Positions 1 through 7,900 of a DNA stretch of 12,500 nt are shown here, piece after piece. The DNA is from Halisarca cf. caerulea (lineage: Eukaryota > Porifera > Demospongiae > Chondrillida > Halisarcidae): the NCBI GenBank assembly GCA_963170055.1, contig CAUJGJ010000188.1, positions 3,806,071 through 3,818,570 of the forward strand, written 5' to 3'. Numbering within the stretch: position 1 is the stretch's first letter; every line of letters begins with the position of its first letter. The notes under the pieces were generated by a model. That model made no database searches, was not told where the DNA came from, and was given only the letters and a program-made list of their open reading frames with translations. The position numbers were made by a program, and so were the translations under genes.

Positions 1-73
1 TATCGACTTATGCAGGTTTGTATTGCAGCAATAGTTGTACGTTGTGTTTGATGCATGTTGATTACTTCTGTAG

Positions 74-570
74 GGCAAGTTTGGTTTGCAAGCGGTGGCA
101 TATTCTACTGCAAGACAGATTCTTAGTGAAGAAGAGGCTCAAATTTATTGAAGCGGAAAGAACTGCCTGGCAGTGTGATGTTGTGAGTTTTATTTCTCAT
201 TGTGCTGTAGGCTATGTATATCTATGTACATTGATGAATTCTCGGGATTTGATATCCTTGATGATTTTCTTTTTCATCTGAGTATGTATGTCTACGCAAA
301 CATAGTACATGTTTTTATGTTGCTGAACAATAGACAAAACCCAACATTACTGTGATATGGATAGTAGTAAAACCTCTATTAAAGGGCACCTTCAACAGTA
401 CACCATTACTCTGTCCCATTTGGAGTTCCTCCCATTGACATGTGTACGTTTGAATCCAAGAAAAGGACACCTCCATATACAGGACGGCTTACTGTGGTCC
501 CAATGATGTCCTTATGACAGAGGTTTCACTGTAATACCCCTAATTCTTGCCCTTATATGCATGTAACATT

Positions 571-640
<70 letters not shown>

Positions 641-1049
641 TATTATTAATATATATATATATATATAATATACATCACTGCACACATTCTGTTTATCACC
701 ACATCTGTAGGAAAATAGGATCACATCTACTCCCAGTGGTCAAAATGCCATATCCTGTCCGAGAAATACAATCACGTCGACAACACCATTACAAGTAATC
801 CAATACGTCTCAACGTCGAAGCCAAGAGCACCTCTAACCTCACCCATTGCAAGTTACCTCCACACACCAAGTGTCCTGCTGGATGGTATGGCGGATGTTC
901 AATGTGGACTAGAGGAGGTTGACGGTGCTGTACGGAGATGCCTCTTCCCCGAGGATATCTTTGGTCTCCCAACACACGACTCAGAAACTTCTACAACTTC
1001 TACAAAAGTGTCCAAGAAACAAAGAAAGTCCAGACTGAAGCGTCTCTGA
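74..1049 (+). CDS. F-box protein, 3' end of gene (two exons: 74-182 and 711-1049)
   Basis: This is the C-terminal part of a protein whose 5' exons lie left of the window. Exon 74-182 follows a tttctgtag-type acceptor and ends at a consensus GTGAGT donor (183). It reads ASLVCKRWHILLQDRFLVKK, the second half of an F-box, the SKP1-binding domain of SCF ubiquitin ligase adaptors. Exon 711-1049 follows an acatctgtag acceptor and continues in phase 0. It adds 112 residues with no recognised domain: Ser/Thr-rich, then an acidic stretch (GLEEVDGAVRRCLFPEDIFG), then a basic tail KKQRKSRLKRL and TGA. The terminal Arg-Leu and the F-box together recall the EMI1/EMI2/Rca1 APC/C inhibitors, which end in an RL tail, but I see no zinc-binding region between F-box and tail, so I do not name it. 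The F-box assignment is good; the join is inferred from splice sites and matching phase; the family is open. Confidence 0.65.
364..531. mobile_element. MITE-like element (pogo/Tc1-mariner type ends)
   Basis: The ends are imperfect inverted repeats. The left end reads AGTAAAACCTCTATTAAAG and the right end is the reverse complement of CAGTGAAACCTCTGTCATAA. TA dinucleotides flank both ends, as expected for Tc1/mariner/pogo insertions. The interior repeats the pattern at intervals (GGGCACC, GGACACC, GTGGTCCC, TGTCC). There is no open reading frame, so it would be non-autonomous. The boundaries are approximate and the superfamily rests on the CAGT(G)AAACCTC end and TA flanks. Confidence 0.55.
573..672. 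repeat. (CA)n followed by (TA)n microsatellite
   Basis: About 26 uninterrupted CA units (573-624) run directly into TA-rich sequence (625-672, broken once by ttattattaa). The tract lies in the F-box intron about 40 bp from its 3' splice site. On the sense strand this one is CA, opposite to most tracts in the large gene. Confidence 0.95.
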
Positions 1050-1211
1050 GACATCTGTTCCCTGCACATTCCGCTAGTTTTTGAATTGTTCTTATTATAT
1101 TATACTGTAACATATTATGTTTGTTCTGTATATATTCTGTAACATAAGCTGTACTGATCCTTCTGTGCTGCTGAAATGCAGTACTGTTTTTATCACACGT
1201 GAGTACTAAAC

Positions 1212-1217
1212 AATAAA
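1212..1217 (+). terminator. Poly(A) signal of the F-box gene
   Basis: A canonical AATAAA lies 163 bp after the TGA stop and is followed within 20-40 bp by GT/T-rich sequence (tgtgtatacttgtatgtagtg), the usual layout for cleavage and polyadenylation. It gives a 3' UTR of about 180 nt. A second AATAAA at 1504-1509 is a weaker alternative far downstream. Confidence 0.6.
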
Positions 1218-1360
1218 TTTTATGTGTATACTTGTATGTAGTGTTATTTATTGTGAAGTATGTACAAAATCATGTTTTTCTTCGCATGTTACTGGAACTT
1301 TCTGTATAATTTTGTTGTTAGAAACTGCAAGTGGTCTGTCATACTCTGCATGTGTACATA

Positions 1361-1366
1361 TTTAAT
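1361..1366 (-). terminator. Candidate poly(A) signal for TEDC1
   Basis: TTTAAT on the plus strand reads ATTAAA on the minus strand, the commonest variant hexamer, about 245 bp after the TEDC1 stop. A canonical AATAAA on the minus strand lies further on (plus-strand TTTATT at 1247-1252). Which is used cannot be told from sequence. Use of the distal one would make the two 3' ends meet or overlap. Confidence 0.35.
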
Positions 1367-1422
1367 GTCAGCTGTACATATGTACAATGTTGAATCTTTG
1401 TATTGATACAAACTAGTCTGAT

Positions 1423-1477
1423 GTAGCCAGACCCATTTTAGCAAAAATGGCCGACTGCATGGGCTTGGGTTGGCTAC
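1423..1477. repeat. Short inverted repeat, possibly a degenerate MITE
   Basis: GTAGCCAGACCCA (1423-1435) and TGGGTTGGCTAC (1466-1477) are inverted with one base missing. An inner pair, CCATTTT and AAAAATGG, extends the stem. The element is small and palindromic, lies in the convergent intergenic region, and could fold in RNA from either strand. I see no clear target-site duplication. Confidence 0.5.
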
Positions 1478-1607
1478 GCCATACATTTTATCATACAAAC
1501 ATCAATAAATATAATAATATACAATATAACTTTAACTAGTAATATAGTACACTATAATTCTTATTTGTGAATATACATATAATATACAGAATATAGTTTT
1601 AGATGTT

Positions 1608-2921
1608 CTATTTATGCAGAGATTGCTTTTGCTTGCATGCAATGACTGTGGGGATAAAACTTAAGCAGAATTGGTCAAGCTCTGTTTCTGCTTTCTGGTG
1701 CAATTTCTTCACTTCTTCTCGAAGAGCATCTAGTTGGATGTTGAGTTTACCAGTGAGCTCTGTCAAGTGTGTGTGTTTGTCTGCTGGGAGACACTTCAGT
1801 AGACTGTGCGGAATATATGTAGCATCAGGTGTCAAATGTGTCTGATAGAGGTTATCCCCAGGAGCAATGGAATCTTGCGGTAAAACTGTTGCATTGGGAG
1901 TACTTTGCATGCGACTGTAGTCATCTTTGGTAATCGACCAACATTGGGATGTCCGTTTCAACAATTCTTCAAATGGAAGTAGTGGTGATTTGGGTAATTT
2001 CATTGCTTCTGGATCACTGAGATTTGAGTCATTACTGGTGTCATCATTCGCACTAAGAGATAGATCAATAACGCTATTCATCCACTCCCAGAAGACACCC
2101 TCATGCATGCGTTTCCACTCCAATAAATTCATCAAACCTTGTAAACACTTTTCTAAAATCCTTGAATGTTCTTCTAACAGCTTTGGATTGTGAAGCAGGA
2201 AGACATCTTCCACTGTCAAGTGAGGGCAGTTGATCACATTCTCAAGGTCTGTAGTGAGCTTGGATGCATTAAATGTGTGCTTGTGAAGACTGTGAGCATA
2301 TCGTATGCTGGCTAAGCTGGATGATAGTGAAGTGCGGTTGCTATATGTAACCTGTTGATGAAGACTCAACAGCGAATCAGCATTCTTCTCATGGAAAAAG
2401 CAATGCGGAGGAAAGGTTGCATTTTGGCCACATTGGAGTACATTCACCGCTTCTCTTATCTGATGGTCGGGTAAGTGGAGACAAGGTTCGTGTAAGACAT
2501 CTTCTGCATCTATTACAGCAATGTAGGCAGAACGAACAAGGGTAAAAAAGCAAGATTCTTTGATAAGCCATCCAAAAGCAAACAGCAATTCTCTAGAGCA
2601 CAATTGCTCAGTATCACAATACAAAGGCAAGCGTCTGTAGCCATAACGATATAACGCTGCAACAGTGTTCGTCCTTGCAGCGCTGTTCAAAGGTTGAGTC
2701 TGGGGTTTCCCCTCCGTGGAGAACAGAGGAAGCCGTCTTTTACGGAGAATTTCCAGCACAAACACCAAATTTCTTAGTACTATCCACATTGGACACACCG
2801 ATTTGCTTTCATTGAATTTTGCCATTCTGAAAGTTTCCGGGGACCATTTAGGAGCTCCAATATCTTCGAAAATTGTGCAAAGTAGATTAATGGATTTGAA
2901 AACACTACCCGAGCGCGCCAT
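1608..2921 (-). CDS. TEDC1: Tubulin epsilon and delta complex protein 1 (TEDC1)
   Basis: A single uninterrupted frame of 437 codons, close to the length of the vertebrate protein (also called C14orf80). TEDC1 works with TEDC2, delta-tubulin and epsilon-tubulin in making stable centriolar triplet microtubules. Recognition rests on segments recalled from the family: WSPETFRMAKF (residues 26-36), GYRRLPL (94-100), SRELLFAFGWLIKE (109-122), LTVEDVFLLHNPKLLEE (235-251), and the strongly characteristic LLEWKRMHEGVFWEWMNSV (266-284). The C-terminal third begins Ser/Asp-rich and ends in a heptad-like helix (about 380-420, LTGKLNIQLDALREEVKKL), probably a coiled coil. The ATG at 2921 is chosen because the frame is conserved soon after it and the opposite gene starts 40 bp away. 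It has no introns although both neighbours are spliced. Confidence 0.85.
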   Translation of the reverse strand: MARSGSVFKSINLLCTIFEDIGAPKWSPETFRMAKFNESKSVCPMWIVLRNLVFVLEILRKRRLPLFSTEGKPQTQPLNSAARTNTVAALYRYGYRRLPLYCDTEQLCSRELLFAFGWLIKESCFFTLVRSAYIAVIDAEDVLHEPCLHLPDHQIREAVNVLQCGQNATFPPHCFFHEKNADSLLSLHQQVTYSNRTSLSSSLASIRYAHSLHKHTFNASKLTTDLENVINCPHLTVEDVFLLHNPKLLEEHSRILEKCLQGLMNLLEWKRMHEGVFWEWMNSVIDLSLSANDDTSNDSNLSDPEAMKLPKSPLLPFEELLKRTSQCWSITKDDYSRMQSTPNATVLPQDSIAPGDNLYQTHLTPDATYIPHSLLKCLPADKHTHLTELTGKLNIQLDALREEVKKLHQKAETELDQFCLSFIPTVIACKQKQSLHK

Positions 2922-2964
2922 TTTTGTCTGACGTCATCCAGGTATCTATGATGCACGCAATATG
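2919..2964. promoter_or_regulatory. Ultra-compact bidirectional promoter, TEDC1 / SAM-RA gene
   Basis: The TEDC1 ATG (2921-2919, minus) and the ATG of the large gene (2962-2964, plus) face away from each other with 40 bp between them. There is no TATA box. Both start codons lie in contexts like TISU (SAASATGGCGGC, the initiator of genes with very short 5' UTRs, which overlaps a YY1 site): AAAAATGGCGCG on the minus strand and CAATATGGCCAC on the plus strand, each 9 of 12 matches by eye. Start sites probably lie inside this gap, giving 5' UTRs of only a few to tens of bases, unless one transcript starts within the other gene's first exon. Confidence 0.65.
2929..2936. promoter_or_regulatory. Perfect CRE palindrome (TGACGTCA), ATF/CREB-type site
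   Basis: The eight-base full palindromic cAMP-response element lies 7 bp from the TEDC1 start codon and 25 bp from the opposite one. As a symmetric site inside a divergent promoter it could serve both directions. The match is exact; binding is inferred. Confidence 0.6.
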
Positions 2965-4792
2965 GCCACTGAAGAAACGCCTCCTCCTTTGCCGTCAAGT
3001 TTTCCACCAGAGGAACAATTCTCTAGTGTTAGTGACTCTCCAACCGATAGTAAACCAAATGTTACTTCCTTTCAGTCTCTAAGGAGCAGACTAGCCTCCT
3101 CCGGAGGGATGTACACATCGCCACGCCCCACGTCACCTCCTCCGGCATCGGTTCATGATGGGGATTCATCGACATCTTTTAGCAAAATTACAGGAGCTGC
3201 TCCGGAAGATATGGAAAGTAATATTGCCAGTGCTCCAAAACTGAAGCATAGTAGCCTTCACAGACCGAAGCGAAAGGTGCGGCTCCCTTCCAGAAGTTCC
3301 GTGAATAGCAATTCATCCTCGCGATCGACCCTGGAAAGTGAAGAAAGCAGCTCCAATCTATTCGAAAATCTTCCTTCGAATTTATCCCCTGATCTTCCAC
3401 CAGATCTTCCTCCGGATCTTCCTCCAGATTTGCCGCCGGATCTCCCACCGGACTTGCCACCAGACCTTCCACCGGACTTGCCACCAGACCTTCCACCGGA
3501 CTTGCCACAAGACTTATCAGCTGAATTACCACCCAATCTTCCATCTGAGTTGCATGCTAATCTCTCAGGTACTGTGTCAAAATTTACACTTGAGGAAAAG
3601 CAGGTGGAAATACTCTCAAATCTACCCCCTGAAGTACCTCCAGAGCACCCACAAGAAGTACCTCCAGAACTCCCACCAGATCTCCCTCCAGAACTTCCAT
3701 CCGAGGTCCCCTCAAATCTCCCACCGAAAGCACCTCCAGAGCTCCCACCTGAAGTACCTCCAGAGCTCCCACCTGAAGTACCTACAGAGCTCCCACTTGA
3801 ATTACCCTCAGAGCTCTCATCTGTAGTAACTCCTGAGCTCCCACCAGAAGTCCCCTCAGAACTCCCACCAGAAGTACCTCTAGAGCTCCCACTTGAAGTG
3901 CCCTCAGATCTCCCACCTGAAGTGCCCTCAGAACTCCCACCAGAAGCACCATTAAAGCAATCAGTTGAAAATTCAGGTAACACCCCGTCATTCACACCTT
4001 GGGATGATACTTCATTCAGGGTCTCCTCTCCTGCATCCACTGCATGGCAATCGCCTTCCAGAACACCGGAAAAAGCAGAGAATACCTCTGTACTTAGGAG
4101 TTGGACAGGTCGTCTGAAAAGTGAAAGCGACCGTCCCAAATCTGCAGATTTGTCACTGCTGAGTTCAAAGTGGAACAACATTAGCTCAGATGTTAACAAG
4201 ACATCATCCACCTCCTCTTCACCAGTTGTTGGCAAGGAATCAGGTGTCAGATCAACCTTGTCTGCACGTTCTACTGAATATTCTCCTGCCAAAAACACCT
4301 CCTTTTCTTCATTGACATCATTTGCCGAAAAGTTAAAGAAGCTAAAGGAGAAAAGAGCACAGAGGTCCCCTCACTCCTCGCCATCCTCCTCACCCTACTT
4401 GCGGAGGAGCGAACTTCCCCCCAGCTCCCCTCACCGACACCCTCTGTCGGCTGGAAGCAGTGTTTGGAGTCAACAAAGTGATATTGTGACTCCACCAGCG
4501 TCCACGCCCCCTGAAAGTAGCCCACCCTCATCTCCGATTCCAGATGGGACTCCACCCCCATCGATCATGGCAGATAGTCAGGGATCCCCAACACTTGATG
4601 TGTCTGATAGTGTGTTCACTTTCAGCTCACCATCTGAGGGAAAAGAGAAAGAAAATGGAGGTGACTTGTTTGATTTGCCATCATTTTCCAAAAGTGAAAG
4701 TCAAACACCACATGATCACATCTCAGGTACTAGTGGATCACAGGTGCACAGTCAAGACTCTTTGAAGCCTACAAATGAAGGGCCATCTTGGG
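2962..4792 (+). CDS. Exon 1: acidic proline-repeat N-terminal region
   Basis: 610 codons ending at a consensus GTAAGT donor, phase 1. It starts MATEETPPPLP. It contains a DLPP array (3391-3510), a degenerate PPEV/PPEL array (about 3625-3951), then Ser/Thr/Pro-rich sequence with many SP/TP dipeptides (for example RSPHSSPSSSP near 4365) and a Lys-rich helix FAEKLKKLKEKRAQR (about 4321-4365). No folded domain is apparent, so it is probably disordered and phosphorylated. Confidence 0.85.
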
Positions 4793-4818
4793 GTAAGTGT
4801 GTATGTCTGTGTGTGTGT

Positions 4819-4901
<83 letters not shown>

Positions 4902-7900
4902 TGTGTACATGTGTGTATGGTAGATATGCAAGCAGGCATAATATTCATGTTAGTATTCTATAATTTTAGGGATATTCACAGAAGATAAATCTATCTCAGA
5001 AGCCCCTCCCCTTCCTCCTTCAGAAGTCCCTCCCCTTCCTCCTTCAGAAGTCCCTCCTCTTCCTCCTTCAGAAGCCCCTCCCCTTCCACCTTCAGAACTC
5101 CCTCCCCTTCCTCCTTCAGAAGCCCCTCCCCTTCCTCCTTCAGAAGCCCCTCCTCTTCCTCCTTCAGAAGCCCCTCCCCTTCCACCTTCAGAAGTCCCTA
5201 CCCTTCCAACTTCAGAACTGCTAGTTTCATCCACGTTTGAGTACAGATCTTTGGATCCATCTCTCGACACTCCACCTGACTCCCCTCCGCCCCTTCCCAA
5301 TGAAGCCCCACCCATCACCGGAGGGTCAGCAGATTATGATGGACCTTTGATGTCATCTACCGAAGTGTCCAGTGTTACATCATCGGTTGCTTCAAGGTCC
5401 AGCTTGCACAACGAGGGGGAAGATGCCATTGGGAATAAACACTCTCCACACATGCTCACAAGGGATGGAGGTGCGTTTGATCGTCTTGTCCAACAGAACA
5501 TGCAACTGAACAAGGAAGACAAGCTGTCAGCTGAAGAGGTAACAAAGGAGATCAGAAAAGCTGCTCGCAATCCAAATGGAGGATCAGAACCTCCGCCAAA
5601 GGAAGAACCATTTGATCTAAAGGGATTCCTTGCAAGCACAAGATCATCTCGTCAATCTTCCCAACCAGGCAGCACGGAACGACTCAGTCAAGAGGCTGAT
5701 ACGTAAGCTGCATGCATGTCATATGACCCTTGACATGCAGTGTTTTATGCATAGTAGACTAGGCTAGGTATACGTACATACATACGTATGTGCCTAATTT
5801 GAAGAATCATGTTTTCCAAGCCTCTCAGACCTTTACTATTAAGCTGTAGTAACTTTTGTTTCACTTCCTGTTTGTCTACTCCCTGTAGAAAATCAGAGAG
5901 CTCTGAAGTGTTTGACAGCAAAAAATCCAGTAATCATTCATCTGTGGACAGCAATGGGTATCATGCAGATTTCACATCTGAAGGCCGAGATACCCAGGTC
6001 AGACTTCGTCCCAAGTCTTCGATGTCTCCTCCCACCCACACAGATCATGACGACATAAGTGGTAACATTGGAGAGCGATCGTTCTCCTTTTCAAGTGGCA
6101 GTGAAGTGAAGAACGTCCGTGTTCTTTCAGAGACCCAAGGAAACATGTCACCAAACATGAAGGTCACCCGAGTTCGCCGCCACACGTGGAAAGACGGAGT
6201 GCTGGTTGAATCATCCAGTGTTGGAGATCTCCACCCACCAGATTCACCACTACTGACCAAGACAATCACCGGCAGCATGGATGAACTTTCCTCCTCGGAC
6301 AAGAAGAAGAAGAAGTCATTGAAGAGGACTGTATCCCCCCTCGCTGCTGCCTTCACAGCTTCAGTGCTGCAGAACGGAGCAGGAGGTGATACACCGTACC
6401 TCCTGTCCGATACAGAGGATGAAATGCCTCCAACCTCTCCCCCCTTCCCTCTTGTGAGTACACCGGACGAAGAGGGTGTTGTGATCTGTGAAACAGATGC
6501 CCCTCCCCTTGCCATGCCCCCTCCACCTCCTGGAGACAACCAGGAAGAACCACCTGTGTCATCTAAGCCTGTTTCCGAAGACGCCCCTTCAAAGAAGGAG
6601 GTACAAGAAGAAGTCACACGAGAAGATACTGTAGCACAAGTCCTTGAACAACCTCCACCACCCTCTGACTCCCCCAAACTGGAGCCATCCTCTCCAGGTA
6701 CGAACCTCATCCTTCTTTGTGTTCAGAACCTGCTACTTTAGTGTCTTCCTCCATGAACACTCATGGTAGTCATGTCGGAATATACGTACACTGTTTAATG
6801 TGTCCCATGTTTTAGCTCTGTTGTGAAATTGTAGCTGAGTGCAGTAGGTTTCTGACATGACAAACAGGGATTTCCACATTCCCCGTTATATTTGCTGTAT
6901 TAAAATGCCACCTGCAGTGGTTTCCTCTTGAGACAAACTCTCTTAATGTGACATTTCTCTTAAGACATTATTTGTTTCAAATCCAAGGGTAGAAATCAAT
7001 GTGAAGTTAAGTTCTGTTTAGATGAATTTCTCTTTTGACAAGCATTTAATGGTGGTTCCTTGAGTCTTGTCTTAAGAGGATTTCCTGATACATGACATAA
7101 TATAAGTATGTTCTCTTCTGTTGAAGTTGAGGAGGAATCTTCAGGCCATCCGTGGTCAATGGTGTCCTATGGCATGAAGAAGTCAAAAGTGGATTTGTCA
7201 GAATGGGACAACAAACATGTCTGCCACTGGTTGGAGTCAGTGGACCTTGCCGATGTGGTGAACATGTTCAGAGGTTGGGCATTGAGCATGTGCACACACG
7301 CACACACACACACACACACATGCACGCGCACGCACACGCGCATGCACACACACACACACGCATGCATGCATGCATGCATGCACACACTGTCTACCCCTTC
7401 CCAGAACACGGTACAACTGGATCTCAACTGTACCAACTTGACGAGGGAAAACTGAGGAGCATGGGAGTGATGTCATTGTCTCTGAGACAGAGGATCCTGC
7501 AGGAGACGGCAGAGCTGCTTGGACTCAGCAAAGAAGCACTTATACAAGGAAACCTGACCGCTTCTTCATCCTTTGGGAGGGTGTGTGTGTGGAGGGGGAG
7601 AATACGTGTGTGTGAGGTGGGAGGGTGGGTGGGTATGTTGTGGGGAGGGTGAATGACTGTGTGGGGAGGGGGTGGGTATGTTGTGAGAGAGCTGGAATTG
7701 GTGTCCTTAAAGTTGGTTAACATAACAATCACAGTTTCATCATCACCCTTCCTTTCTTTCAGGGTGACAGACAGCCACCAAGCACTGAGGAAGTCTCTTC
7801 TGGGACTACAGGTGATCTACGTGCTTCACACAGCATCTGTACATACATGTACATATGTACTTCACCTAGCATCTGTACATACGTACTTCACCTAGCATCT

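Larger units (their letters stand above)
183..710 (+). other. Last intron of the F-box gene
   Basis: A 528-bp phase-0 intron with a GTGAGT donor and a pyrimidine-containing tag acceptor. It holds a MITE-like element, a CA microsatellite and a TA microsatellite (listed separately). No further coding exon is visible, although a short exon with weak splice sites cannot be excluded. Confidence 0.6.
1050..1607. other. Convergent 3' region between the F-box gene and TEDC1
   Basis: This stretch holds the 3' UTRs of two tail-to-tail genes. Besides the poly(A) signals and one short inverted repeat it is AT-rich and contains no open frame I can support on either strand. Confidence 0.6.

Noticed and set aside
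18..73. Upstream ATG-started extension of the F-box exon frame
   Set aside because: A good acceptor (tag at 71-73) precedes the F-box-like residues, and the sequence before it does not continue the domain; it reads as intron.
547..798. Plus-strand 83-codon frame through the CA repeat
   Set aside because: The frame depends on the microsatellite, and its C-terminal part is a shifted reading of the F-box terminal exon.
2780..3007. Minus-strand 75-codon frame across the divergent promoter
   Set aside because: It overlaps both first exons in other frames, has no similarity I recognise, and TEDC1 explains the strand better.
3258..4298. Long antisense frame of 346 codons rich in Gly/Ser, overlapping exon 1
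   Set aside because: It mirrors the sense Pro/Glu/Asp repeats: complement of the 12-bp units gives stop-free SGG-type repeats. It has no domain, and the sense frame joins SAM and RA exons.
4950..5318. Antisense Gly/Glu/Ser-rich frame opposite exon 2
   Set aside because: Shadow of the 24-bp SE-x-PPLPP repeat; the same argument applies.
5809..5888. ATG-started extension upstream of exon 3
   Set aside because: A pyrimidine-rich stretch with a tccctgtag acceptor at 5888 and exact phase match to exon 2 show this is intron 2.
6045..6710. Antisense 221-codon frame opposite exon 3
   Set aside because: Low-complexity complement of a Ser/Pro-rich coding exon with no recognisable domain.
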